Positions 1 through 9,547 of a stretch of DNA of 64,000 nucleotides are shown piece by piece. This stretch comes from Iningainema tapete BLCC-T55 (GTDB lineage Bacteria > Cyanobacteriota > Cyanobacteriia > Cyanobacteriales > Nostocaceae), in assembly GCF_014698965.1 (NCBI RefSeq), contig NZ_JACXAE010000034.1, positions 114,644 to 178,643 on the forward strand, written 5' to 3'. Below the pieces are notes generated by a model, which saw only the letters and a list, made by a program, of their open reading frames with translations, was not told the DNA's origin and made no database searches. Position 1 is the first letter of the stretch, and each line of letters begins with the position of its first letter. The translations under genes and the position numbers were made by a program.

Positions 1-24
1 TTGAATAAGCAACTCGCTAAATTG

Positions 25-70
25 ATACTGCCCGACTCAACTTCTAATGAAGGAAGTTGAGGGGCAGTAT
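25..70 (+). terminator. Hairpin terminator
   Basis: Left arm 25-44 pairs with right arm 53-70 with one 2-nt bulge, and a TTGTTT run follows. The shape is that of a Rho-independent terminator for a gene lying to the left of the window. Confidence 0.55.
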
Positions 71-255
71 TGTTTAGATCAACGAAACACTCTCCTAAAG
101 CTTAATACACCAAATTTCCTGTACCGCGTAACTAACGTAAAGAGTTTATCCCTCTTCTGTCACTCTCCGAGTTCAAGAAATAATAAATCAGCAGAATTAA
201 CCAGAAGAGTAAAGGCTCTCCCGTACTTAGGGTGATAAATTTTATTAATCTCTTA

Positions 256-330
256 GTAGGTTGGTTGAGCAGAGCGAAACCCAACGATTTCAAACTAACT
301 GGTTGGGTTTCGTTCCTCAACCCAACCTAC
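256..330. repeat. Long inverted repeat (CCCAACC-type cyanobacterial hairpin)
   Basis: Arms 256-285 and 302-330 are imperfect reverse complements built from GGTTGGGTTTCG-like sequence. This sequence type recurs as a dispersed intergenic hairpin in many cyanobacterial genomes. No coding frame crosses it. It may be a MITE-like or REP-like unit. Confidence 0.6.
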
Positions 331-354
331 AAGCATTACTAAAATTAAATTAAT

Positions 355-397
355 GCGATCGCTTAGATCACAAATGATAAGCTTTCCAAAACGTCTA
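355..397. repeat. Direct repeat copy 1 (partner at 3654-3697)
   Basis: This roughly 44-bp block starts with GCGATCGC, continues through ATCACAA and TTTCCAAA, and ends in CGTCTAA. It recurs in the same orientation at 3654-3697. The two copies bracket the pseudogene at 445-1405 and the gene at 1465-3438, so the bracketed segment may have moved or been duplicated as a unit. Confidence 0.5.
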
Positions 398-432
398 ACT
401 CTAAAACTAATTACACGCTTTGGAAAGCTTAT
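377..432. terminator. Perfect 14-bp inverted repeat downstream of the Tat-protein pseudogene
   Basis: Arm 377-390 (ATAAGCTTTCCAAA) is exactly reverse-complementary to 419-432. It lies just past the stop codon at 445 of the leftward gene, a plausible terminator position, although no strong T-run follows. Confidence 0.45.
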
Positions 433-444
433 GCTCAATTTACT

Positions 445-1405
445 TTATAAAAAAGTAAACGTAATTTGGTCAGCGTCGAATTGTCTGACTAAAGTCAACT
501 CTCCGCTTCTAGGATTGATGATGAACAGAGAATTAATGTCCTCATAGTTGGGATTGGCAAGCGCATAAAGTTCACCTGATGGAGAGATAGTTAAGCTCAA
601 CAAGCCATTTCCTAAAGGTTTGTTATTAAAGGTCAATGGCACGATTGTGTTAATTCCGCTGCCGACGTTTACCTGCGCTAAAGTTGCTGTACCTTCTCTG
701 CCAACTGTAACAATGTAAATTGTTCCATCTGGGGATTGAGCCAGAGTACCGTAGCCTCGCGTTGGATCTAGTCTGGGTAGACCAGAATTAGCACCTGAAA
801 TTACATTGCCTGTGGTACGCTCAATAGTTGCCAATTCAAAAGGCAAAGTGCTTCCATTTGTACTAATTAAACCGATAAAGTTGTTTCCGGTGATTGGCAC
901 TAAACTTTCAACCGTACTGTTATTATTTGGAAATCCAAATAGTTTCACACTATCTGGAGGTTGAGAAGGGTTAGGACTTTTGAAAATCAACCTCGTGGCG
1001 GTGCCTTCGTCTGTAGTTGATACAACAGTACTAACCAAGATGCCATTGGGTTGGGTAGTGAGATTAGTTAACCGCTCTTGGATCGACTCGACATCTGTTA
1101 GTGCTGGTGTAAGATTAATAGGTAAATCTTGGTTGCTGACAGTAGTAGTCGGAATTTGAAGGGTAGCGATTGTGCTACCAGTAGCCACGTTGGAAGAGAA
1201 CAGGGTTAATCCTGGCGTAGTGTTAGCTATATTGGTAAATGGTTAAGATATTTTCGGCGGCGCTATCACTGCTAAAGCGTACCCCAAAAAGGATACCCGA
1301 TGACTGCTGGGCAACTGCTTTAGTTCCCAGGTTGGCGATCGCTGCTGTAGCGGCACTGGCTAGAGCTAACTGTCCAAATCGTCTACGTCTGATTCTCAGA
1401 TTCAC
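445..1405 (-). pseudogene. Tat-secreted hypothetical protein, frameshifted
   Basis: The N-terminal piece (1405 down to 1223) carries a twin-arginine leader (RRRRFGQLALASAATAA) and ends early at a stop. The remaining 250 or so codons (to 445) stay open in another frame. Reading the second frame upstream gives a smooth join (TNIANTTPGLTLFSSNVATGS), so the two pieces look like one gene broken by a single-base indel near 1220. The mature part has beta-propeller-like repeats with a YGTLAQSPDGTIYIV segment. Function is unknown; it is probably exported in folded form. A sequencing error is the alternative to true decay. Confidence 0.7.
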
Positions 1406-1464
1406 AACTACTTACATTCCTATTACTTAAAGAGGGAAATTTGCTTTATGGCTCCACAATCTTT

Positions 1465-3438
1465 TTAAGGCACAATGATGTTAGCGCTGGGAGTTAGGGG
1501 TCTGGCTCCCATGCTGGCAAAGACATTGACAGCTATTTGCTTGGCACGATTATCTTCGCGAGGTCCATCGACACCATCACTGTCCAATCCCCACATCCAC
1601 TGAATTGAGCCAGTTGAAAACACCTTAGCACCACTAGGTGCAGTGTAGCGAACTGCGTGTGAAACCCGGGGATCGGTTCCACTGGGAAAACCTTCAATAT
1701 CGGTATTATCTATATCCTGCCTTGCTCCTGGGAATTGCGATTCACCCAGAATCACTAGTCCGTTTGGAGACGCATTTGCATTAATTCGATCCCATTCAAA
1801 ACCCACCAATCGACCAAGAGTATCGTTGTCTTTTAGTCCTGTGTTGGCGTAGTAGGGATCGCTGCTATTTTTGACCACAAAATCGAACCCGCCGTAGACA
1901 ACATCTTCGTCAGCAACATACATCACTCCGAGTAAGGCGCTCTCCGGACGATTATTCAGTTGGCTGCGAAACTTGTCTGTGGGTTCGCTTGCTGTAGCTG
2001 CTTGTTTGTAACATACCATCACCCGGTTGGCTTGCCCAGTAATGGTGCTGTTCTCAAAGCGTACACGCCAGTAGGCACTATTCGCGCAGAAAAACGCCAA
2101 GTTGACTCCAGCATCGCGAGCTCGCTCGACATGATCGCGCTGTTCTTTTGACCAGTACTCATCATGACCTACCGACAAGAAGACTTTGTACTTAAGTAGC
2201 AACTGCGAGTTCGAGTGCACATCTACGTTTGTAACGTAGGATAGGTCATAGCCTTGAGACTCCAGCCACCGCACCATGTTGTACTCCCAACGCAGTAAGT
2301 TGTTGAACTCGCCAGTTTCCGTCGTCGTTTGTGAGAATGGTCGGTCGTAGGAAACTTTGACCGCTCTTTGTAGATTCGTACTATTAAATGGGTACAAGCT
2401 GTAACGACTGCCCACCGGACCATAGTTGCTATAAGCCAGATGGTTGTTAAAGCTACTTTGGAATAATATGTCAGAAGTTCTGCTATCATCGCGGACGACA
2501 AACCACACATATGACTGCTTACCAGTTCTACTGTCAGTGAGTTTGGCAATGTACAGACCACTAGTCCAGTCCGAGCCGACGGCTAAAGTGTAGGAGGTTG
2601 ACCAGTTACTACACTCCAAAAGTCTGGTAGCACGGGTAAATTTACAAGCAGGTTGCGTAATTCCATTGCGAGAACCACTACTCAACACCAGCCTACCGCC
2701 GCTGCCTGCATAGTAACCCAAGCGGTAGACATCTATTGTGTACTGTCCTGGTTGTGCTAGGGAAACTTTGATCCCTAAAGAACCCCCCTTATTGACACTT
2801 GTTGCCACAGCATAGCCGGCAATTTCATTAGAAGCTTGGTTGGTAATCCTCCAGTTTGTCGTGCCTGGTTTTTGGTTTTCCAAAGTAATGGCATTAGATC
2901 TCGGCGGCGTAGTATTACTGGCAACGAATACTATGTCGCGGAAATAGTTGGCGTTTTGGTAAGAATTGGTTGGCAAAGTACCTGGATTACCATACACCCC
3001 ATTGTTATTGTCCGCGACTGTTCTCAAATCCCCGTTGACAACTGAGTTTGTCAACGCACCGTTGTATGTGACAGCGAAAAAGCCATTGGTATTAACGGTA
3101 ACTACATAGGTGGTGTTGGCTTGAATGTTTAGTGGAGTGGTAAGAGCCTGCTGCTGCCAACCAGAGGCTGTCTCTGAAGTGAAATTAATACTTGCTAGGA
3201 TAGTACCTGTTGATGACCAAATTCTCCCGACATGAGAGCCAGTTTCGCTCACCGCTTTCCAGTAGCGAATTGCCGTAATTTGACCTGCCCTTGTGCTCTG
3301 AAACTTCAAACCTAATTCATAAGGGACGCCATCGGTATCATTGGGGACACTTGGTGTCTGAGTTGTAAATATGGTTTGATTTGCTGGCGGTTGAGCTTGA
3401 GCTATAAGTATTTCTTGCGGATTCATTTCCCTAGTCAT
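1465..3438 (-). CDS. DUF4082 and N,N-dimethylformamidase-like C-terminal domain protein
   Basis: The 657-residue product has two visible parts. Residues 20-175 match the DUF4082 pattern (GLKFQSTRAGQITAIRYWKA, then HVGRIWSSTGTILAS), a jelly-roll-like domain found next to carbohydrate-related proteins. Residues 180-650 resemble the large-subunit domain of N,N-dimethylformamidase, with GHDEYWSKEQRD and FFCANSAYWRVRFE. No classical signal peptide is visible. The substrate cannot be inferred, because the homologous domain occurs in many uncharacterised proteins. It lies 60 bp upstream of the Tat-protein pseudogene on the same strand. Start ATG at 3438; an in-frame ATG five codons later (MNPQ) is an alternative. 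Confidence 0.75.
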   Translation of the reverse strand: MTREMNPQEILIAQAQPPANQTIFTTQTPSVPNDTDGVPYELGLKFQSTRAGQITAIRYWKAVSETGSHVGRIWSSTGTILASINFTSETASGWQQQALTTPLNIQANTTYVVTVNTNGFFAVTYNGALTNSVVNGDLRTVADNNNGVYGNPGTLPTNSYQNANYFRDIVFVASNTTPPRSNAITLENQKPGTTNWRITNQASNEIAGYAVATSVNKGGSLGIKVSLAQPGQYTIDVYRLGYYAGSGGRLVLSSGSRNGITQPACKFTRATRLLECSNWSTSYTLAVGSDWTSGLYIAKLTDSRTGKQSYVWFVVRDDSRTSDILFQSSFNNHLAYSNYGPVGSRYSLYPFNSTNLQRAVKVSYDRPFSQTTTETGEFNNLLRWEYNMVRWLESQGYDLSYVTNVDVHSNSQLLLKYKVFLSVGHDEYWSKEQRDHVERARDAGVNLAFFCANSAYWRVRFENSTITGQANRVMVCYKQAATASEPTDKFRSQLNNRPESALLGVMYVADEDVVYGGFDFVVKNSSDPYYANTGLKDNDTLGRLVGFEWDRINANASPNGLVILGESQFPGARQDIDNTDIEGFPSGTDPRVSHAVRYTAPSGAKVFSTGSIQWMWGLDSDGVDGPREDNRAKQIAVNVFASMGARPLTPSANIIVP

Positions 3439-3835
3439 TCCAAAACTCCTAATTTGTCAAAATTTTTAACTAGAAAACTGCCTGATAGTCACTTAATAAG
3501 GAAAAAATAGAAAGAAAAATTTTCTTTTCACTTTATATATAACTATTAAATTGTCCGTTGGTAACTTAATAAAGCGAAACTTAAAAGATTAAGTAGAAAC
3601 AAAGGCGTAAATTAGAAGTATGCAACGAAAAGTGAAGTTAGCTTGTTCGTTTTGCGATCGCCTACATCACAACTGGTAAGTTTTCCAAAGCGTCTAAATT
3701 TTGGGTCTTCGGATTAATTAGTGATAAGTTTATCTAATGAATAAAAGAGATTTTTCCGTGAATTTAAGCTCTCTTGCTTATGCAGCAACGCTTAAAGTCA
3801 ATACCCGTGAATAGGGCAAACGCATTTAAGTTTTG
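3439..3835. other. AT-rich intergenic region
   Basis: No coding frame was recognised. It contains the second copy (3654-3697) of the direct repeat seen at 355-397 and A/T-rich tracts upstream of the leftward gene at 3438. Confidence 0.5.
3654..3697. repeat. Direct repeat copy 2 (partner at 355-397)
   Basis: It runs from GCGATCGC through ATCACAA and TTTTCCAAA to CGTCTAA, in the same orientation as copy 1 and with roughly four of five bases matching by eye. Confidence 0.5.
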
Positions 3836-4153
3836 TTAACATGTATTGACATAAAAAAGGATATGTGCAGTCATTGCACGGTTACCGCGATAGGTGCCAT
3901 TGGGATAACCAGCAATACAACCGTAGCGTTCCACTAGGGATTGCAAAGCCTGGAATGCCCAGTCTGTAGGCTGCACGTCAGAAAACTGAGAAACGGATGT
4001 TACTTGACCTAAGCTGTCATTCTGTTCGGTCAACTGAGCAACTGAAGTGACTTGTTCGTTGACTTCAGCAGCTAAGGCGCTGTTAGCAGTGAAAAATATG
4101 GCGGTAAAAACAACTGGACTTAGCTTTAAAACGTTCCAAAATGGTTTTTTCAT
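3836..4153 (-). pseudogene. N-terminal fragment of an SLH-domain (OprB-type) porin
   Basis: The 105-residue frame starts with a signal peptide (residues 1-28, ending ANSALA). The usual linker and the first half of an SLH domain follow (SDVQPTDWAFQALQSL, then YGCIAGYPNGTYRGN). Cyanobacterial iron-uptake/OprB porins continue for about 450 more residues with a beta-barrel. Here the frame departs after GNRAMT and stops, so only the anchor start remains. It is non-functional as a porin and is read as a decay product. An ATGAA-type direct repeat lies about 70 bp upstream. Confidence 0.8.
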
Positions 4154-4220
4154 GATTTCTCTCTCACACCGAAGTATATATTTGCAAGGTTCACCCCTAT
4201 AAATAGTTTCTCAGAGCAAG

Positions 4221-4236
4221 ATGAAATTAGGATGAA
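4221..4236. promoter_or_regulatory. ATGAA-N6-ATGAA direct repeat, site 1
   Basis: Two ATGAA half-sites 11 bp apart lie upstream of the leftward porin fragment. On the gene strand this reads TTCAT-N6-TTCAT. The 11-bp period suits an OmpR/PhoB-class response regulator. Four more copies occur at 8914-9563. Confidence 0.45.
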
Positions 4237-4447
4237 ATTACAAACTTTTGAGTCAGATAAATTCAGTAAGTAAGAGAAGCACTTTATAAACTATTTGTCA
4301 ACTTAAATTTAACAAAAGCAGCAATTCTCCTTATGATATTGATTATCATTAGCAACCAGAACTAGGCAAAAATTTAAGCAGGAGGTATGGTATTTGTATT
4401 TCTTTAGTGGATAAGCATAAAGGTAAGGTTGAATCAGCCAAGTCGCT

Positions 4448-4771
4448 TTGATGAAATGGTGCTTTACTTGCGGTTCATCCTGGAAGATTTTCAAGGGTAA
4501 GCGAACAGGTAAGAACAAGCGCTATCAAATGAGTGATGCAGCAATGGCACGCATTTTCAATATTTTTCACTCAAATACCCTCGTTTCTTGCCTATCAACG
4601 CGAGGCGGGCAGAGAATAAAGGACGTAATAATGTTCAAAGCCTATTTGGCGTACATTAGATACAAGCGTGATAACCAGATCCGAAAGTTGTTGGATGAGG
4701 TGGAACCTGCCCAGATCTTTCCGGTATTCTACGAGATTTTCAGACTCTTAGATCCCACATTCCGCACCTAG
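4448..4771 (+). pseudogene. Transposase N-terminal remnant
   Basis: The frame contains RRTGKNKRYQMSDAAMA-like and RDNQIRKLLDEVEPAQIFP segments that I recognise from the N-terminus of cyanobacterial transposases. The middle part is scrambled by frameshifts and the catalytic region is absent. It abuts a second, different transposase remnant starting near 4838. It is dead transposon debris, and no ends could be defined. Confidence 0.6.
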
Positions 4772-4837
4772 TACTGTCACACAGGCAAGGATGTCAAAAA
4801 TAAAATAAGTAGCGAGAAATTGCGCCTACTACAGTAG

Positions 4838-6053
4838 GATGGGCGATCAGGTGTTGAAGAACAAACAGTAGATATTGTTGCTTCACAACCAGTAAATATC
4901 ACATACAGGTATTCACGCGACCACCGACCTGATTTAAAACAATTTATCTTAGATCTAATTTGTAGTGGAGATGGCGATGTCCCATTATTCCTTAAGGTAG
5001 CATCGGGAAACGAGTCTGACCAAAAAGTATTCGCTCAAATTGCTATAGACTACAAAAAACAAATTGACTTCGACACACTGATGATAGCGGATAGCGCATT
5101 ATATAGTGCAGCAAATCTTGCATTAATGAAAAAACTCAAGTGGTTGTGTCGAGTCCCGTTGATAGTGCTTGCGGCGAAACAACTCCTATCGAGTCTAAAA
5201 GACCTTGAATTTGTTAGAAGTGAAACTGATGGTTACTCATATGCCGTCAAAACAAGCAATTATGCTGGAGTCGAACCAGAAAGGTTAATCGTTGAAAGCC
5301 AAGTCTGCAAGCAGGCAGACTTACGACAATTGTCCAAACGAGTATCAAAATCTTTGACAACCGCCAAGAAGAAGTTACAGAAATTATTGTTCGTAAGAAT
5401 TTGCGTGTCATCAAGATGCAATTAAAGCCGCAGAAAAATTATCAAACTAGCTAAAATATCACGCGTTGAAAAACATTCAGGTTATTAAGCAAGCTCAACA
5501 AGCGCCAAAAAAGAGTTTGCCGTCGTCAGAGCGGTGCAAACAAGATTGTTATTGCCTCAAAGCTTATTTAGAAATCATTGAAAGTGTGGTAGAAGTGGAA
5601 ATGCGAGGTGCTGGAAGATTTGTATTGGCAACAAATGTTTTAGATGAAGCGTTCCTCAGTAATGACGAAATGTATCTATCGTACAAAGCGCAACAATCAT
5701 GTGAGAGAGGATTTGGTTTTTTAAAAGACCCATTATTCTTTACCGATAGTGTTTTTCTTAAATCACTCCTATTGAATCGAAGCATTGGCAATGGTGATGG
5801 GGTTATGTTTATTAGTTTACACGCTGGCGCAAAGACAGTACTTTCGGCTTTATCTGGCTCAAATTCAGGAATCAAAAACAGGCGCGGTAAATGGACAGAC
5901 CGTCCTACATTAAGGTTGATATTCCAAGGTTTTCAGTCAATTCATCTATTAGTTGTTAATCATGTTAAACAGATATCTAATCTTACAGATGAACGATTAT
6001 GGATATTAAGATTATTTCCAGCAACTTGTCGCAAATACTATCTATTTGATTAA
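4838..6053 (+). pseudogene. IS1634-family transposase, degenerate
   Basis: Typical IS1634 blocks appear in order. YSRDHRPDLKQFILDL and LKVASGNESDQ are encoded at about 4910-5030, then MIADSALYS at 5081, then a C-terminal block at 5466-6053 (GRFVLATNVLDEAFLSNDEM, CERGFGFLKDPLFFTDSVFL). The reading frame opens after a stop at 4835 and breaks near 5400 and again near 5780. The N-terminal quarter is missing. No intact ends were found. It is only distantly related to the complete element at 24856-27553. Confidence 0.85.
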
Positions 6054-6436
6054 GAAAATGTCCTTCTTAATTGTGCTTGATTGTGTTATCTCCTTTCTCA
6101 CGATATATCTTCTTTTTGGGTTGATATCTATTATTATTGCATTATTTTTGCTCTCATTTATTGACTAAAATATTTAGAAATATTCAAACAAATTTACTTA
6201 CCTTTACTTCGCTCCCAATTCTTCACATCTGTTTTCTTTAAAAAGGTAATTTCAGTCATTGAAATTCTTGATGTGACTTTTCTTGGTGCGGAATGTAGGT
6301 AATAAGTAAAATCCCCAAAATCAGGGAGCGCATCTACCCTCTAATAGCTCATCATAATTGAACTTTACCTTTTTATGACTAGTTATCTTCTGCATCTTTT
6401 GTTTACTCGCCTCATAAACTTGCATGGCGATGCTTC
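6054..6436. other. Intergenic region without recognisable genes
   Basis: This is AT-rich sequence between the transposase remnant and the EamA-type gene. I see no convincing frame or strong hairpin. Confidence 0.5.
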
Positions 6437-7382
6437 ATGGAGGTTAGATGTTTTATGCTGGCAAATTTTTCTGATTTCTGGATTTTGAATTTTAAGAGGG
6501 AACTGGCAGCTCTTTGTGTGGCGTTTTTGTGGGCGCTGACTTCAGTTATCTACAGTCACTTAGGAAAGAAAATCTTCCCACAGGTGATGAACTTAAATAA
6601 AGGCGCGATCACAATTGCGATGGCTTTCTTCACCATCTTCCTAAGTGGTAAGCAACTACTGCCAGCAATTGACTCAGTTCCCTTCGTACTCCTGCTTCTC
6701 AGTGGTGCTGTCGGAATTGGCATTGGTGATACTGCTTATTTTGCAGCATTGAACAGCTTGGGGGCAAGACGGACACTGCTATTGAAGACACTGGATCCAC
6801 CGATGGCTGCAATTGTATCAGCTATCTTTTTGCAAGAACAACTGGCATCTGTTGTTTGGGTTGGTATTTTGTTAACTATTTTGGGTGTGGCTTGGGTAAT
6901 TAGCGAGCGGGTTAAGAATGTCACTAGCAATGACAAGCTGATTGTTGGTGTCAGCTTTGCTCTGTTGTCAGCATTTACATACAGATGCAATGGGTGCAGT
7001 TTTATCCCGTGCGGCGTTTGCTCAGACAAGTATCGACTCTCTATGGAGTACTATGGTGCGGCTAGTGGGTGGGGTATTGATACTGCTGCTATGGCTGCCA
7101 GTGAAGCGAGAACCAGTCCGCACGTCATTAAAGGAATTGCAGTCTGGGAAGGTATTGGGCATTGTTGTCTTATCAGCCTTTTTAAGTACTTACTTGGGCT
7201 TCTGGCTACAACAAATCTCCCTTAAATTTACTGCTGCTGGGATTGCCAAGTCCCTCGGTGCTACTAGTCCTCTATTTGTCCTGCCATTGGCTTTCTTTAT
7301 GGGGGAAAAAATCAGTTTGCGGACAATTCTAGGTGTGTTGGTGGCGATCGCTGGGGTGGGGCTGTTGTTTATTTACCGCTGA
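6437..7382 (+). pseudogene. EamA/DMT-family permease, frameshifted
   Basis: Together two overlapping frames encode a normal-length drug/metabolite transporter of about 300 residues with ten hydrophobic segments. Frame 1 covers roughly residues 1-175 (ALCVAFLWALTSVIYSHLG, GDTAYFAALNSLGARRTLL). Frame 2 takes over near 6985 (DAMGAVLSRAAFAQ) and runs to the stop at 7382, including the second EamA repeat. A one-base indel around 6980-6990 disrupts it. The start may be ATG 6437 or ATG 6455. Substrate unknown. Confidence 0.8.
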
Positions 7383-7481
7383 TGAATGAAAAGTTGAACC
7401 TGAAAGCCCTCACTAATTATTAGAATTGCGGGCATAGCAGCTGATATAGGCGCAGTTTCAGTTGTAGGCTAAATTAATAAA

Positions 7482-7499
7482 GTGGGCAATAATGCCCAC
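7482..7499. terminator. Hairpin between convergent genes
   Basis: GTGGGCA (7482-7488) pairs with TGCCCAC (7493-7499) around an ATAA loop. It sits between the rightward EamA remnant and the leftward DUF2808 gene, and read leftward it is followed by TTTATTAATTT. It probably terminates the DUF2808 transcript. Confidence 0.55.
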
Positions 7500-7594
7500 C
7501 TTAAAACTGTTGTCGTTAAACAATTCACTGAACTAATTAACTGCTCTTTTGTTAACTTGGCAGCCATGGCTCAATTTATGAGCAATCGCTCTGC

Positions 7595-8086
7595 CTAGGT
7601 ACCGTATGTCTGAATCTGAGCTAGACCGAGTGAAATTTCTCCATTTAATCCAACTTTCTTAGCGTAGACTCGGTACGCCCAAGTTAGGTTAGCTCCTGGT
7701 TCGTTATATCCTGGAGTATTAACCCCTCTCATTAAAACTGATAGCTTTGTCTCAGGATCTACTGGTTGCGAGAAAGCTACCGTAGCTTTTCTGTTATTAA
7801 TAGAAATTGTCGCTGGGATTTTTTGACCAGATTGATTTCTCACCTCAATTCCGTTATCAATACTCACTCCCTTTGGTAAATCAATTGCCAGTTCTGCAAG
7901 GGGTTTTCCCTGTACATGAACTTCAAATTTATGAGTAGCATTTACGGCAGCAGTATCATTAGGATAAGCAGCGGTTTTGACCAGATGGGAACCATTAGCA
8001 TCGCCTGGTTTTCCACTTGCCCATACAGCAGGAACTGAAGATGTAATTGCCAGGGTAAATACTGCTACGTAAATTAACTTTTTCAT
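7595..8086 (-). CDS. DUF2808 domain-containing secreted protein
   Basis: The 163-residue product has a cleavable signal peptide (MKKLIYVAVFTLAITSS to about residue 24), then a DUF2808 domain: HKFEVHVQGKPLAELAIDLP, RKATVAFSQPV and a closing LTWAYRVYAKKVG with GEISLGLAQIQTYG. DUF2808 proteins are common extracytoplasmic cyanobacterial proteins of unknown role. I prefer the start at 8086 (MKKL), because GAGG lies 7 nt before it and a short basic leader fits; an upstream ATG at 8101 is possible. A paralogue lies immediately upstream at 8193-8681. Confidence 0.8.
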   Translation of the reverse strand: MKKLIYVAVFTLAITSSVPAVWASGKPGDANGSHLVKTAAYPNDTAAVNATHKFEVHVQGKPLAELAIDLPKGVSIDNGIEVRNQSGQKIPATISINNRKATVAFSQPVDPETKLSVLMRGVNTPGYNEPGANLTWAYRVYAKKVGLNGEISLGLAQIQTYGT

Positions 8087-8192
8087 CTCTCTTTTCCTCA
8101 ATAATTAACTCAAATAACTCTCTATTTATCAGCATGACATTCAGGGATGAAATCCCAATAAAGTGTCTTGATTTATAGCCAAAAACTGTGGA

Positions 8193-8681
8193 TTAGTAGA
8201 TACGAAACTGAGCTACACCTATGGGAATTTCAGCATCACTGCCAGACTCTTTAGCCCAGAAGCGGTAGACAGAACCATTACCAAGAATTGACCGTTTTAC
8301 ATTGTTTAGGTCAATATTAAACTTAGTGTTAGGAGCAACAGGTTCAGGAAAAGCTAGTAGTATGGTTCTACTATTGATAGAAACGTTAGTATTAATTTTC
8401 TGCTCATTCTCATCTGCAACATCAATATCCTTGATGTCGTTACTTACAGTTAAATTGTTTGGAACGTTAATAAGTAGCTGGGTAACAGCCTTGCTATTCT
8501 GAGGAACGTGTAACCGAACAGTATGTCTAACAATTCTTGAGCGATTAGGAGGAAATTGCATGTTTCCATCAATATGTGGAACCCTACCATCATTACTCCT
8601 AGCACTTGCATAGCTACTAGGAATTAAGACTGCGGTAGCTAGAGCCAATGCTGCACCCGCGTATATTAGTGTTTTCTTCAT
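8193..8681 (-). CDS. DUF2808 domain-containing secreted protein
   Basis: The 162-residue product has a signal peptide (MKKTLIYAGAALALATAVL, Ala-rich cleavage near SYASA) and a DUF2808 core: VRLHVPQNSKAVTQLLINVP, RTILLAFPEPV, and at the end SVYRFWAKESG followed by AEIPIGVAQFRIY. It is a paralogue of the gene at 7595-8086, on the same strand and separated by about 90 bp. An ATGAA direct repeat lies about 230 bp upstream. Exported; function unknown. Confidence 0.8.
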   Translation of the reverse strand: MKKTLIYAGAALALATAVLIPSSYASARSNDGRVPHIDGNMQFPPNRSRIVRHTVRLHVPQNSKAVTQLLINVPNNLTVSNDIKDIDVADENEQKINTNVSINSRTILLAFPEPVAPNTKFNIDLNNVKRSILGNGSVYRFWAKESGSDAEIPIGVAQFRIY

Positions 8682-8792
8682 ATTTAATTACCCATGAATC
8701 AACTATGTCAGCTAAATGTAAGGTTCATCCTTGATAATGAACCTGTTATTAACGGATGCATCACAATTTGGTAAAGCAAATCTTAACTGCCC

Positions 8793-8816
8793 CCTTGATT
8801 CAACCATTAATCAAGG
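8793..8816. terminator. Short perfect hairpin
   Basis: CCTTGATT (8793-8800) and AATCAAGG (8809-8816) form an 8-bp stem with an 8-nt loop. It lies in the long leader of the leftward DUF2808 gene. It could be a terminator remnant or a 5'-UTR structure. Confidence 0.35.
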
Positions 8817-8913
8817 AGAAGTTAGACAGTTCGTCCTTAGCAGGTTCAACCTACTGGTGATGTTTCTGCCTTCAAAGGTATGCTTCCTCTATTTACTAGA
8901 ATGACAGGTCATG

Positions 8914-8929
8914 ATGAAATTAAGATGAA
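8914..8929. promoter_or_regulatory. ATGAA-N6-ATGAA direct repeat, site 2
   Basis: Half-sites at 8914-8918 and 8925-8929 are 11 bp apart, between the DUF2808 gene (8193-8681) and the DUF2808 remnant. ACAGGTCA precedes it, as at site 3. Confidence 0.45.
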
Positions 8930-8963
8930 ATTCTAGCAGTTGTCGTCAGAATATATAGATTAA

Positions 8964-9090
8964 TTAAAATGTAGGAAATTGAGCTACACCTACGGGAATC
9001 TCTACGTCTCTGCCAATGGCTTTGGCTGAAATGTGATAGACAGAAGCAGGACTTGAATTGGTTGTTTTACTTTGTTGAGTTCAATTAGGA
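8964..9090 (-). pseudogene. C-terminal remnant of a third DUF2808 gene
   Basis: The leftward frame ending at the TAA at 8964-8966 encodes SSPASVYHISAKAIGRD followed by VEIPVGVAQF. This lines up with the C-terminus of the paralogue at 8193 (SVYRFWAKESG, AEIPIGVAQF). Upstream, the homologous LNNVK-like sequence is out of frame and nothing further is recognisable. Confidence 0.7.
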
Positions 9091-9154
9091 TCATGGTGTT
9101 AGCAATTCATCCCTGATGCATAAACCTTTACTCCAACTAGCTTGACAGGTCACT

Positions 9155-9170
9155 ATGAAATCTAAATGAA
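9155..9170. promoter_or_regulatory. ATGAA-N6-ATGAA direct repeat, site 3
   Basis: Half-sites at 9155-9159 and 9166-9170 lie just upstream of the DUF2808 remnant, in the same relative position as site 2 to its gene. Confidence 0.45.
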
Positions 9171-9270
9171 ATTTTGGTCGCTTAATAAAAATTATTCATT
9201 CATGTTGCGGTAGGTAGCGACAGTTGAAGGGTAACTGCGGTTAAGGTAACGAAAAATTCAATATTTAAAA

Positions 9271-9312
9271 TAGGCTTTTAGCTCTAATTCACTAGTAGAG
9301 CTAATAAGCCTA
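9271..9312. terminator. Long imperfect hairpin (GGCTTTTAG type)
   Basis: Left arm 9271-9286 pairs with 9296-9312 with a single-base bulge. A related GGCTTTTAG/AAAAGCC hairpin follows at about 9450-9490. The two sit in a stretch without genes and look like duplicated terminator or leader units. Confidence 0.45.
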
Positions 9313-9371
9313 AGACTAGTATCTCTGAAAATCGAAGTATAGGTTTACAATTTTTAATATACAGGAGCAAG

Positions 9372-9387
9372 ATGAAATCAAGATAAA
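9372..9387. promoter_or_regulatory. ATGAA-N6-ATAAA direct repeat, site 4 (degenerate)
   Basis: It is preceded by GAGCAAG as at site 1; the second half-site is ATAAA. The 11-bp spacing is the same. Confidence 0.35.
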
Positions 9388-9547
9388 ATACCTTATTAAA
9401 TTGAGTTTTTAGCTTAAATTCATGCTTATATAGTAGTAAAAAACAGGCTTTTAGTCCTACCTTTTTGGAGAAATTAAAAGCCCGATAGGGGTGTGTTAGC
9501 TGAGGAACCAGCTTATTAATCCTTCTCTTATCACTATAAAGGTTAAG

